A DNA stretch of 6,382 nucleotides from the NCBI GenBank assembly GCA_009779515.1, contig WREE01000114.1, positions 1 to 6,382 on the forward strand, written 5' to 3'. Shown here piece after piece: positions 1 to 5,437 of this stretch (positions within the stretch are counted from its first letter, which is position 1; every line of letters begins with the position of its first letter). Both the position numbers and the translations under genes were made by a program. Source of the stretch: Symbiobacteriaceae bacterium (GTDB taxonomy: Bacteria > Bacillota > JAAYKD01 > WRDA01). The notes under the pieces were generated by a model, which searched no databases, was not told the origin of the DNA, and saw only the letters and a list, made by a program, of their open reading frames with translations.

Positions 1-153
1 ACCGGGGATACTGGACAGCAGAATGCGCCGCATAGAGTTGCCTATGGTGTGACCATATCCACGGTACAGCGGTTCCACAATGAACCTACCATAATACCTG
101 GTGTTGTCGTGCTCCACAACATCGATGCGAGGGCGGTCGATCTTTTCCAGCAT
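1..153 (-). CDS. rpoA: DNA-directed RNA polymerase alpha subunit, N-terminal fragment (cut by window edge)
   Basis: RpoA dimerises to nucleate RNA polymerase assembly, and its C-terminal domain contacts promoter DNA and activators. Only the first 51 codons are present; the gene runs off the low-coordinate edge. Reading the minus strand from the ATG at 153 gives a start MLEKIDRPRIDVVEHDN, followed by the family's strongly conserved block GHTIGNSMRRILLSSIPG at residues 34-51, which belongs to the dimerisation and beta-contact part of the N-terminal domain. The start is 36 nt after the rpsD stop. The ribosome site is a G-rich AAAGGGGGG about 10 nt upstream rather than a canonical AGGAGG. Another ATG at 160 is out of frame and gives no RpoA-like protein. 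The position after rpsM-rpsK-rpsD is the classic alpha-operon arrangement, and rplQ would be expected next, outside the window. Identification is secure; the rest of the protein cannot be judged. Confidence 0.97.
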   Translation of the reverse strand, partial: MLEKIDRPRIDVVEHDNTRYYGRFIVEPLYRGYGHTIGNSMRRILLSSIPG

Positions 154-189
154 AGCTCATAAACCCCCCTTTGCCAATATACGCTTCCT

Positions 190-819
190 TTAGCGGGAAT
201 AGAGCTCGACAATAAGATGCTCTGCCACCTGAACGTCGATCTCATCGCGAGCAGGAAGATGCAACACTGTCCCTTTACACCCTTCTTGATCCAGTTGCAA
301 CCATGCGGGAACAGGACGTAGCCCCAAATTATCGATTAAAGATTTAAACTTCAGGCTGTCACGGCTTTTCGACGCCAGCGCGATAACATCCCCTGCTTTG
401 CATTGGAAGGAGGGAATATCTACCCGACGATTATTCACCAGAAAATGCCCGTGACGCACCAACTGGCGTGCTTCAATACGATTTCCGGCAAAGCCCAGAC
501 GGAAGACAATGTTATCTAAGCGGCTCTCCAGAATTCGCAGTAACTGCTCGCCAGTAACCCCTTTGCGCCGTTTGGCTTCCACAAAATAACCGCGAAATTG
601 ACCTTCTAAAACCCCGTAGATACGGCGCGTTTTCTGCTTTTCCCGCAGATGCAGACCGTAGTCGGTTTGTTTGCTGCGACGCCCCTGACCGTGCTGACCC
701 GGAGGGGTGGGGCGGCGGTCGAAGGAACACTTGCCGGTGAAACAACGGTCGGTCTTGAGGAAAAGTTTTACCCCCTCGCGACGACAGAGGCGACAAACCG
801 GTCCTGTATATCTTGCCAT
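190..819 (-). CDS. rpsD: 30S ribosomal protein S4, four-cysteine form
   Basis: S4 binds 16S rRNA early and nucleates assembly of the small-subunit body; in many bacteria it also represses its own operon. The 209-residue product has the usual length. The N-terminus carries cysteines at 9, 12, 26 and 31 (C-X2-C-X13-C-X4-C), the zinc-binding arrangement of the 'C+' type S4 known from thermophiles and many Clostridia. The conserved stretch YGLHLREKQKTRRIYGV is at residues 54-70, and the S4 RNA-binding domain covers about 99-162 (SRLDNIVFRLGFAGNRIEARQL, then GHFLVNNRRV). The start is set by AAGGAGGT 8 nt before the ATG. It follows rpsK by 16 nt and precedes rpoA by 36 nt. Its presence inside the alpha operon matters because S4 is the known autoregulator of that operon in Escherichia coli; whether it acts so here is inferred only. 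Confidence 0.98.
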   Translation of the reverse strand: MARYTGPVCRLCRREGVKLFLKTDRCFTGKCSFDRRPTPPGQHGQGRRSKQTDYGLHLREKQKTRRIYGVLEGQFRGYFVEAKRRKGVTGEQLLRILESRLDNIVFRLGFAGNRIEARQLVRHGHFLVNNRRVDIPSFQCKAGDVIALASKSRDSLKFKSLIDNLGLRPVPAWLQLDQEGCKGTVLHLPARDEIDVQVAEHLIVELYSR

Positions 820-835
820 CGTACCCTACCTCCTT

Positions 836-1228
836 TTAGACCCTGCGCCGTTTGGGTGGACGGCAACCGTTATGGGGTACCGGGGTGACATCTTTGATGG
901 CGCTTACTTCCAGACCGGCAGCCTGCAGGGAACGGATAGCCGCTTCCCGCCCGGAACCCGGACCTTTCACCATCACATCTACCTCCCGGAGACCATGCTC
1001 CATAGCAGCTTTGGCAGCTTTTTCTGCCGCCTGCTGAGCAGCGAACGGGGTGCTTTTCTTGGAACCTCGAAAACCCATCCCTCCGGCTGTTGCCCAGGAG
1101 ATGGCGTTACCTGCTTTATCGGTAATGGTAATAATAGTGTTGTTAAATGTAGACTGAATATGCACTATGCCGCTTTCGATATTTTTACGTTCGCGACGCC
1201 TGGTGCGCACAGTTCTGGTTCTTGCCAT
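836..1228 (-). CDS. rpsK: 30S ribosomal protein S11
   Basis: S11 sits on the platform of the 30S subunit and helps shape the E-site and the mRNA exit region. The 130-residue product is full length for the family. Visible landmarks are a basic N-terminus (residues 1-15), HIQSTFNNTI at 23-32, KGPGSGRE at 88-95, and the C-terminal HNGCRPPKRRRV at 119-130. The Asn-Gly pair at 120-121 is the site where an isoaspartate is known in E. coli S11. The ATG at 1228 is preceded by AAAGGAGGG about 10 nt upstream. The gene starts 21 nt after the rpsM stop and ends 16 nt before rpsD, so it is mid-operon. No anomaly is seen. Confidence 0.98.
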   Translation of the reverse strand: MARTRTVRTRRRERKNIESGIVHIQSTFNNTIITITDKAGNAISWATAGGMGFRGSKKSTPFAAQQAAEKAAKAAMEHGLREVDVMVKGPGSGREAAIRSLQAAGLEVSAIKDVTPVPHNGCRPPKRRRV

Positions 1229-1249
1229 TTAGCGTTGCCCTCCTTTAGG

Positions 1250-1618
1250 CTATTTCCTTCTCCCGGAGGAACCCCGTTTGGGACCTTTACGGGTGCGAGC
1301 GTTGGTTTTAGTGCGTTGTCCATGCACCGGAAGACCCCGGCGATGCCTTAAGCCTCGGTAGCAAGCAATATCTACTAAGCGTTTAATATTCGCTGCCACT
1401 TCCCGACGTAAGTCTCCTTCTACCCGCACCTCATGGTCGATCTTCTCTCTCAGGCGTGCCAGATCGTTCTCCGAAAGATCCCGCACTCTGGTGTCGGGGT
1501 TAACCCCGGTACCTGCCAACAGCTTCTGGGATGTGGTAAGCCCAATACCATATATGTATGTTAGAGCAACTTCGACCCGTTTGTCTCGTGGCAGGTCAAC
1601 ACCTGCGATACGTGCCAT
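1250..1618 (-). CDS. rpsM: 30S ribosomal protein S13
   Basis: S13 lies at the top of the 30S head, contacts the P-site tRNA and forms bridges with the large subunit. The 122-residue product begins MARIAGVDLPRDKRVEVALTY, has the helix-hairpin-helix-like YIYGIG at 21-26, and carries the family signature RGLRHRRGLPVHGQRTKTN at residues 88-106, followed by a basic tail ending in RRK. The start is the ATG at 1618, with GGAGGTG (1629-1635) about 10 nt upstream. It is the first gene after the 94-nt gap behind rpmJ, which is the spot where the alpha operon leader lies in E. coli. Codons 38-41 contain a 14-base perfect palindrome, listed separately. Confidence 0.98.
   Translation of the reverse strand: MARIAGVDLPRDKRVEVALTYIYGIGLTTSQKLLAGTGVNPDTRVRDLSENDLARLREKIDHEVRVEGDLRREVAANIKRLVDIACYRGLRHRRGLPVHGQRTKTNARTRKGPKRGSSGRRK
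1495..1508. repeat. 14-base perfect palindrome inside rpsM
   Basis: The bases cggggttaaccccg read identically on both strands. The core gggttaaccc also occurs in adk at 3411-3420. It encodes part of the S13 segment GVNP at residues 38-41. No function is known to me; chance is plausible, since about 0.4 perfect palindromes of 14 bases or more would be expected in a random sequence of this length. Confidence 0.6.
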
Positions 1619-1712
1619 CCTTAACAGCCACCTCCAAATATAAATCTTCTATGATGCCTGGGGGGTTCTCGCCTCCACACCTTGGGGTGTTTTAAGGTCA
1701 GCGCCAAACCCC
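1619..1712 (-). promoter_or_regulatory. 94-nt structured gap before rpsM, candidate S4 autoregulatory leader
   Basis: This is the longest non-coding stretch in the window; no other gap exceeds 49 nt. Written on the plus strand it contains complementary arms ggggtt (1662-1667) and aacccc (1707-1712), which could close a larger stem. They enclose a small hairpin acacc (1677-1681), loop ttgg, ggtgt (1686-1690). An alternative stem acctt (1679-1683) with aaggt (1694-1698) would compete with that hairpin. The rpsM Shine-Dalgarno GGAGGTGG lies at 1628-1635. I find no convincing -10/-35 promoter pair and no reading frame of note. In E. coli an S4-binding pseudoknot precedes rpsM; with rpsD in this operon, a comparable site here is a reasonable inference, but the structure does not obviously match that element. 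Confidence 0.4.
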
Positions 1713-1826
1713 TCACCCTTGTTTCTGCTTGTGCTTAGGGTTTTCGCAGATGACCATAACCCGCCCGTGCCTTTTGATAATCTTGCACTTTTCGCACATG
1801 GCCTTCACCGATGTCCGAACCTTCAT
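1713..1826 (-). CDS. rpmJ: 50S ribosomal protein L36, zinc-ribbon form
   Basis: L36 is the smallest large-subunit protein and binds 23S rRNA near the base of the L7/L12 stalk. Translating the minus strand from the ATG at 1826 gives a 37-residue protein, the standard length, beginning MKVRTSVKAMCEKCKIIKRH and ending NPKHKQKQG before TGA. Cys11, Cys14, Cys27 and His32 form the zinc-binding set of the 'C+' paralog. It lies 13 nt after infA. Its ribosome site AGGAG uses the infA stop codon TAG as part of itself, suggesting coupled translation. A nearby ATG at 1836 is out of frame and does not yield L36. Identification is essentially certain from the near-invariant sequence. Confidence 0.98.
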   Translation of the reverse strand: MKVRTSVKAMCEKCKIIKRHGRVMVICENPKHKQKQG

Positions 1827-1836
1827 ATAGTTTCAT

Positions 1837-1843
1837 CTCCTAC
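1837..1843 (-). promoter_or_regulatory. rpmJ ribosome binding site fused to the infA stop codon
   Basis: On the minus strand the infA stop TAG runs directly into GAG, creating a GTAGGAG Shine-Dalgarno that ends 10 nt before the rpmJ ATG. Ribosomes terminating on infA therefore sit on the rpmJ initiation site, consistent with translational coupling. Confidence 0.65.
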
Positions 1844-2067
1844 TTCAAACGATAAGTAATGCGGCCACGACTAAGGTCGTAAGGAGAGAGCTCCAGCCTT
1901 ACCCGGTCTCCGGTGAGAATGCGAATAGAGTTGAGTTTCAACCTGCCAGAGACATGAGCTAACACCTTGTGACCGTTTTCCAGCTCTACCCGAAACATAG
2001 CATTGGGCAACGGCTCCACGACCGTGCCTTCAATTTTAATAACGTCATCCTTGTCTTTTTGTGACAT
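1840..2067 (-). CDS. infA: Translation initiation factor IF-1
   Basis: IF-1 binds the A site of the 30S subunit during initiation, cooperating with IF-2 and IF-3. The 75-residue product is a single S1-type OB fold, a few residues longer at the N-terminus than the usual 71-73. Matching blocks are IKIEGTVVEPLPNAMFRVEL (10-29), ENGHKVLAHVSG (30-41) and SPYDLSRGRITYR (61-73). The region 40-51 reads SGRLKLNSIRIL, where most IF-1 proteins have SGKMR, then a basic or Met residue, Asn, an aromatic and IRIL; the aromatic is replaced by Ser47 here. The ATG at 2067 has a strong AAAGGAGG about 9 nt upstream. It follows map by 31 nt and precedes rpmJ by 13 nt. The KOW-domain protein gene that often lies between map and infA in Firmicutes is absent. 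Confidence 0.97.
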   Translation of the reverse strand: MSQKDKDDVIKIEGTVVEPLPNAMFRVELENGHKVLAHVSGRLKLNSIRILTGDRVRLELSPYDLSRGRITYRLK

Positions 2068-2098
2068 ACCGTTTTTCCTCCTTTAGCACAGCCGTTAT

Positions 2099-2845
2099 CT
2101 AGGGAAGGGTCAGGATTTGAGCACCCTGAGGAGTAATAGCTATTGTATGTTCGAAGTGGGCCGAAGGTAAACCATCGGCTGCTACTACCGTCCACTGGTT
2201 AGAGGCGGTATACACCTGGGCTTTACCCATGTTCACCATAGGTTCAATAGCTAAAACCATACCGGATTGTAAACGCGGTCCTTTGATGGTGCTCACGAAG
2301 TTAGGAACATCGGGAGCTTCGTGCAAGGAACTCCCAACGCCGTGACCACAGAGATCTCGCACCACACTGAAACCCGCAGCTTCTACCCATGCTTGCACAG
2401 CTTTAGCTATATCATAGATGCGGTTTCCCTCCTGAGCAGCAGCGATGCCCTGTTCCAGGGAGGTCGCTGTAACCTGCAGTAAGCGCGCCCACTCAGTTGG
2501 TATCTCTCCTACTGGGAGAGTAACCGCGGCATCAGCATGATACCCTTGGTGATACACCCCTACATCGATGGAGACAATGTTCCCAGCGGCAAGGATGCGC
2601 TCTCCCGGAATGCCATGAACCACTTCCTCATTGACTGATACGCAAAGGCTGGCGGGAAAACCACGGTAGCCCAGAAAGCTGGCAGTCGCGCCATGTTCCC
2701 GGATTACTTCTAGAGCTCGCCGGTCTAGCTCCCCGGTAGTTACTCCCGGGGCTACCAGGTGCTTCATTTCCTGTAGAACTAGGGCAACAATACGACCTGC
2801 TTCCCGCATTAAAGAAAGCTCGTAGTTATTACGAATTGCAATCAT
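2099..2845 (-). CDS. map: Methionine aminopeptidase, type I
   Basis: Map removes the initiator methionine from new proteins when the second residue is small, acting co-translationally in the cytosol with two divalent metals. The product has 248 residues, normal for the short bacterial type I form without an N-terminal extension. All five metal ligands can be placed: Asp94 and Asp105 (SIDVG to GYHAD), His168 (CGHGVG), Glu201 (IEPMV) and Glu232 (FEHT). Their spacings match those of the E. coli enzyme exactly. The substrate-side histidines are His77 (VVHGIP) and His175 (LHEAP). The start ATG overlaps the adk stop in the form ATGA, so translation is probably coupled. The gene is 31 nt upstream of infA. 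It appears intact and active. Confidence 0.98.
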   Translation of the reverse strand: MIAIRNNYELSLMREAGRIVALVLQEMKHLVAPGVTTGELDRRALEVIREHGATASFLGYRGFPASLCVSVNEEVVHGIPGERILAAGNIVSIDVGVYHQGYHADAAVTLPVGEIPTEWARLLQVTATSLEQGIAAAQEGNRIYDIAKAVQAWVEAAGFSVVRDLCGHGVGSSLHEAPDVPNFVSTIKGPRLQSGMVLAIEPMVNMGKAQVYTASNQWTVVAADGLPSAHFEHTIAITPQGAQILTLP

Positions 2846-3492
2846 ATAAATGCAGCAAGAGATTGCCGCACCTTGGCAGCTACTTCCTTAGGGGTACCAC
2901 CGGCATCAATCTCCGTTAGCCTCTTACTATCGAGATAGTAATCTACCAAAGGAGCGGTGTTCATTTCGTAAACATCCAGGCGCCGCCTGGCTGTTTCCTC
3001 TTTGTCGTCGTCACGTATATAAAGTTCGCTACCACAGCTGTCGCAAATGCCGGGGACCTTGGAGGGGGCATGATGGATATTGAAGGTAGCGTTGCAGCTG
3101 CGGCATACCTGCCTGCCGCTGAGACGCTGAACTAAAAGCTCTTTGGGGAGATCGAAGTAGAGAACGGTGGTAATCTCCCGGTGGTTGTGGAGTAAAAGGT
3201 CATCGAGAGCCTCTGCCTGAGGAATAGTGCGGGGGAAGCCATCTAAGAGGCACCCTTTAGCACAATCGGGTTTTTGCAAACGCTCCCGCACAATACCTAT
3301 AGTCACATCATCGGGAACCAGCTGTCCTGTATCCATGTACTCTTTGGCTTTCAGCCCTAAAGTAGTTTCTTCGGCGGCGGCAGCGCGAAACATATCTCCG
3401 GTGGAGATATGGGTTAACCCATACTCGCTGATTAGCTCTTCGGCTTGCGTCCCTTTCCCCACTCCCGGGGGACCCATTAAAATGATAATCAT
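2842..3492 (-). CDS. adk: Adenylate kinase, long form with four-cysteine zinc lid
   Basis: Adk interconverts ATP plus AMP with two ADP and maintains the cell's adenylate pool. The 216-residue product shows the P-loop GPPGVGKGT (7-15), the AMP-binding region HISTGDMFR (28-36), the family signature LLDGFPRT (82-89), and DDDKEETARRRLDVY (161-175) with lid and catalytic arginines. The lid carries Cys130, Cys133, Cys150 and Cys153, the structural zinc site common in Gram-positive and thermophilic enzymes. The ATG at 3492 is preceded by GGGAGGT 9 nt upstream, and the gene starts 16 nt after the secY stop. Its end overlaps map by four bases (ATGA). Codons 24-34 contain two nested palindromes, listed separately. 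Its presence in the translocon-ribosome operon is standard for Firmicutes. Confidence 0.98.
   Translation of the reverse strand: MIIILMGPPGVGKGTQAEELISEYGLTHISTGDMFRAAAAEETTLGLKAKEYMDTGQLVPDDVTIGIVRERLQKPDCAKGCLLDGFPRTIPQAEALDDLLLHNHREITTVLYFDLPKELLVQRLSGRQVCRSCNATFNIHHAPSKVPGICDSCGSELYIRDDDKEETARRRLDVYEMNTAPLVDYYLDSKRLTEIDAGGTPKEVAAKVRQSLAAFI
3391..3423. repeat. Two overlapping perfect inverted repeats inside adk
   Basis: Positions 3391-3411 form a perfect 9-bp stem (catatctcc / ggagatatg) with a 3-nt loop. Positions 3408-3423 form a 16-base perfect palindrome, tatgggttaacccata. The two share bases 3408-3411, so in mRNA the two hairpins would compete. They encode residues 24-34, including the conserved HISTGDM. 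No known regulatory element is recognised; part of the symmetry is imposed by the protein motif, but synonymous choices complete it. Confidence 0.6.
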
Positions 3493-3508
3493 GTTATGGT
3501 ACCTCCCT

Positions 3509-4780
3509 TTAACCTAAAAAGCCGGTATACCAGCGTTCGGTAACTTGGGATTCGATCTGTTTCATGGTTTCTAAGGCAACACCCACCGCAATGAGGATAG
3601 CTGTGCCCCCGAAGCCGGATTCAATGCCGGTGAGGACCATGAGCAGATTGGGGAGGACAACTAAGCCACAGAGGAAGATAGCTCCGGTTAAGGTAAGGCG
3701 ATCCATAATTCGAGTTAAGTAGTCGCTGGTGGGGCGTCCGGGGCGGATACCCGGGACAAAGCCACCATTTTTTTGCATATTCTTCGAAACATCCACCGGG
3801 TTAAACTGCATAGCGGTGTAAAAATAGCTGAAGAACAAAATGAGAAGCAGGTAAACCACCGTATGCCAGAAGGAACCCCACTTAAAAGCTTCGTTAAAAC
3901 TGGCAGCCCAGTTTTGGTTGATGAAGGAAAGAATGGTACCTGGAAACATGAGTAAGCTGGAAGCAAAGATGACCGGTAAAACACCAGCCTGGTTAACTTT
4001 AAAGGGGATATGGGTGGCTTGCCCCCCGTAAACCCGGCGCCCTACTGTGCGTTTGGCATACTGCACGGGAATGCGGCGCACCCCTTCGGTGATAAAGACG
4101 ACGCCGGCAATAGTCGCAGCAGCAGCGATGATCAGCAAAATAGGTTGCCAGAAGGCTGTTTCCCCGCTCATCATGGACTGAATAATGCTGATTACGGCAC
4201 TGGGTAAACGGGAAATAATACCAGCATAGATGATGATGGAGATACCGCTCCCCACCCCTCGGTCGGACATATACTCACCCAGCCACATCAGCAGAACCGC
4301 TCCAGCTGTCCAACTGATAGCAATGAGCGAATAAGTAGCCATGGAAGGGTTGAGCACCGTCCCCGGATATTGGGCGTTTAAGCCGTAAGCGGTAGCATAC
4401 CCTTGCAACATAGCCAGCACCACGGTGCCGTAACGAGTATACTCCTGAAACTTGCGCTGAACCTCCTGCCCACCCTCTTTTTGCATCTCCTCCCAGGAAG
4501 GGATAACCATAGTCAGGAGTTGGATGATAATTGAGGAGGTAATGTAAGGCCCTACACCCAAGGCAAAGAGAGACATGTTGCCCAAGGCACCACCAGACAT
4601 GACGTTTAAAAAGCCCAGAAGATCGGTGGAGGAGTTGAAGATACCGGAGACTGCCGCTGGGTTGAAGCTGGGGGTAGGTATATGGGCACCTATGCGGTAG
4701 ATAACCAAGAGTAACAGGGTAAACAGAATTTTTTTGCGTAGTTCGATGATTTTCCAAGCGTTAGCCAGGGTGGCAAACAT
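3509..4780 (-). CDS. secY: Protein translocase subunit SecY
   Basis: SecY is the channel of the SecYEG translocon in the cytoplasmic membrane, driven by SecA or ribosomes. The 423-residue product has about ten membrane segments, at roughly 18-33, 70-92, 118-136, 151-169, 178-199, 211-231, 268-287, 306-324, 364-384 and 389-405. The plug and second segment follow SGGALGNMSLFALGVGPY (62-79). The cytosolic loops for SecA and ribosome contact are RRIPVQYAKR (235-244) and NPVDVSKNM to GIRPGRPT (327-351), with the key Arg346. I chose the ATG at 4780, which overlaps the rplO stop as TGATG and has GAGG 7 nt upstream. A TTG three bases earlier would add one residue but sits only 4 nt from GAGG, and SecY proteins of this group normally begin Met-Phe. 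The C-terminus ERWYTGFLG matches the family. Confidence 0.97.
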   Translation of the reverse strand: MFATLANAWKIIELRKKILFTLLLLVIYRIGAHIPTPSFNPAAVSGIFNSSTDLLGFLNVMSGGALGNMSLFALGVGPYITSSIIIQLLTMVIPSWEEMQKEGGQEVQRKFQEYTRYGTVVLAMLQGYATAYGLNAQYPGTVLNPSMATYSLIAISWTAGAVLLMWLGEYMSDRGVGSGISIIIYAGIISRLPSAVISIIQSMMSGETAFWQPILLIIAAAATIAGVVFITEGVRRIPVQYAKRTVGRRVYGGQATHIPFKVNQAGVLPVIFASSLLMFPGTILSFINQNWAASFNEAFKWGSFWHTVVYLLLILFFSYFYTAMQFNPVDVSKNMQKNGGFVPGIRPGRPTSDYLTRIMDRLTLTGAIFLCGLVVLPNLLMVLTGIESGFGGTAILIAVGVALETMKQIESQVTERWYTGFLG

Positions 4781-5220
4781 CAAATCACCTCGGCTTTGCC
4801 GCCTGCGGAAGCAATTTTAGCCACCGCAGATGCGCTGAACTTGTGGGCGCGTACCGTCAATGCCCTATCTAGTTCGCCGTGTCCTAAGATCTTAATGGGG
4901 GTGGTAACATCGTTGACGAGCCCTAAAAGGAAAAGCTGCAGGGGATCGACGACGGCACCGGCATCGAAACGGGACAAGAACTTGACATTAACCAGTTGAA
5001 ATTCTTTTTTAAAGGGATTGTTAAAGCCAACTTTGGGCAGTCTCCGGGTAAGAGGCATCTGGCCGCCTTCGAAACCGGGACGCACTCCGCCGCCGGCTCT
5101 TGACCACTGACCTTTATGACCTCGGGTGGAGGTCTTACCTCGTCCGGAACCAATACCTCGACCTACCCGCCGCGAGCTTTTGCGCGAGCCGGGAGCCGGT
5201 TGCAGTTCGTGAAGCTTCAT
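4780..5220 (-). CDS. rplO: 50S ribosomal protein L15
   Basis: L15 binds 23S rRNA late in assembly of the large subunit, and its extended N-terminal arm reaches into the rRNA core. The 146-residue product has the normal length. The glycine- and arginine-rich arm VGRGIGSGRGKTSTRGHKGQ (19-38), followed by RAGGGVRPGFEGGQMPLTRR (41-60), is diagnostic. The C-terminal globular part includes KILGHGELDRALTVRAHKFS (110-129) and the final SAGGKAEVI. The ATG at 5220 overlaps the rpmD stop as ATGA and has GGGAGG about 8 nt upstream, within the rpmD end. Its own stop overlaps the secY start by one base. These overlaps imply coupled translation across rpmD-rplO-secY. Confidence 0.98.
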   Translation of the reverse strand: MKLHELQPAPGSRKSSRRVGRGIGSGRGKTSTRGHKGQWSRAGGGVRPGFEGGQMPLTRRLPKVGFNNPFKKEFQLVNVKFLSRFDAGAVVDPLQLFLLGLVNDVTTPIKILGHGELDRALTVRAHKFSASAVAKIASAGGKAEVI

Positions 5221-5423
5221 TCTCCTACCCTCCCTATCTCGCCCTCATGGGGTTCTACCTTAAGGAGATGGGAGATTTTAGCAATCATACCCCGGGTAAC
5301 AGGGCTGTCTTCCCGGTAAACCACCTGCTCTTTACGGTATAAACCTAAGGCATGGGCTATTTTGCGTTGCTTATCCGGCTTACCGCCGAAGCCTCGCACT
5401 AAAGTTATCTTAAGTTGGTTCAT
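5217..5423 (-). CDS. rpmD: 50S ribosomal protein L30
   Basis: L30 is a small peripheral large-subunit protein contacting 23S rRNA. The reading frame opens at an ATG at 5429, but GGGGGAG (5431-5437) lies only 1 nt before it and 7 nt before the in-frame ATG at 5423. I therefore take 5423, giving 68 residues beginning MNQLKITLVRGFGGKPDKQ, which also matches typical L30 starts. The conserved DSPVTRGMIAKISHLLKVE is at 39-57. Most bacterial L30 proteins end soon after this point at about 58-60 residues; here a tail PHEGEIGRVGE extends it, whose coding bases also hold the rplO ribosome site. It starts 14 nt after rpsE and overlaps rplO by four bases. Confidence 0.95.
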   Translation of the reverse strand: MNQLKITLVRGFGGKPDKQRKIAHALGLYRKEQVVYREDSPVTRGMIAKISHLLKVEPHEGEIGRVGE

Positions 5424-5430
5424 GACCATG

Positions 5431-5437
5431 CTCCCCC
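5431..5437 (-). promoter_or_regulatory. rpmD ribosome binding site that decides the start
   Basis: GGGGGAG follows the rpsE stop TAA immediately. Its distance of 7 nt from the ATG at 5423, against 1 nt from the ATG at 5429, favours the shorter 68-residue L30. Confidence 0.7.

Noticed and set aside
43..57. 6-bp hairpin tatggt/accata in rpoA
   Set aside because: Short, within the conserved GYGHTIG codons, and of a size expected by chance.
42..245. 67-codon minus-strand frame across the rpsD-rpoA junction
   Set aside because: It overlaps the true rpoA start in another frame; the rpoA frame gives the conserved alpha-subunit sequence.
707..1351. Long plus-strand reading frame of 214 codons antisense to rpsD, rpsK and rpsM
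   Set aside because: It lies opposite three certain ribosomal genes, has no clear ribosome site, and its content mirrors their codons; no recognisable domain.
1677..1693. Plus-strand hairpin followed by TTTT, resembling a terminator
   Set aside because: The stem is only 5 bp, the T run is short, and it points against the direction of all genes in the window.
2499..2525. Imperfect inverted repeat in map around ctctcc/ggagag
   Set aside because: Only 6 bp are continuous and the outer arms need an internal loop; coding sequence explains it.
4275..4757. 160-codon minus-strand frame inside secY
   Set aside because: It is an alternate frame fully within the intact secY gene, without family resemblance.
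4982..5010. Perfect TTGACA on the plus strand inside rplO, possible antisense promoter
   Set aside because: No acceptable -10 box follows at 16-18 nt (the place holds a run of T), so it is most likely chance.
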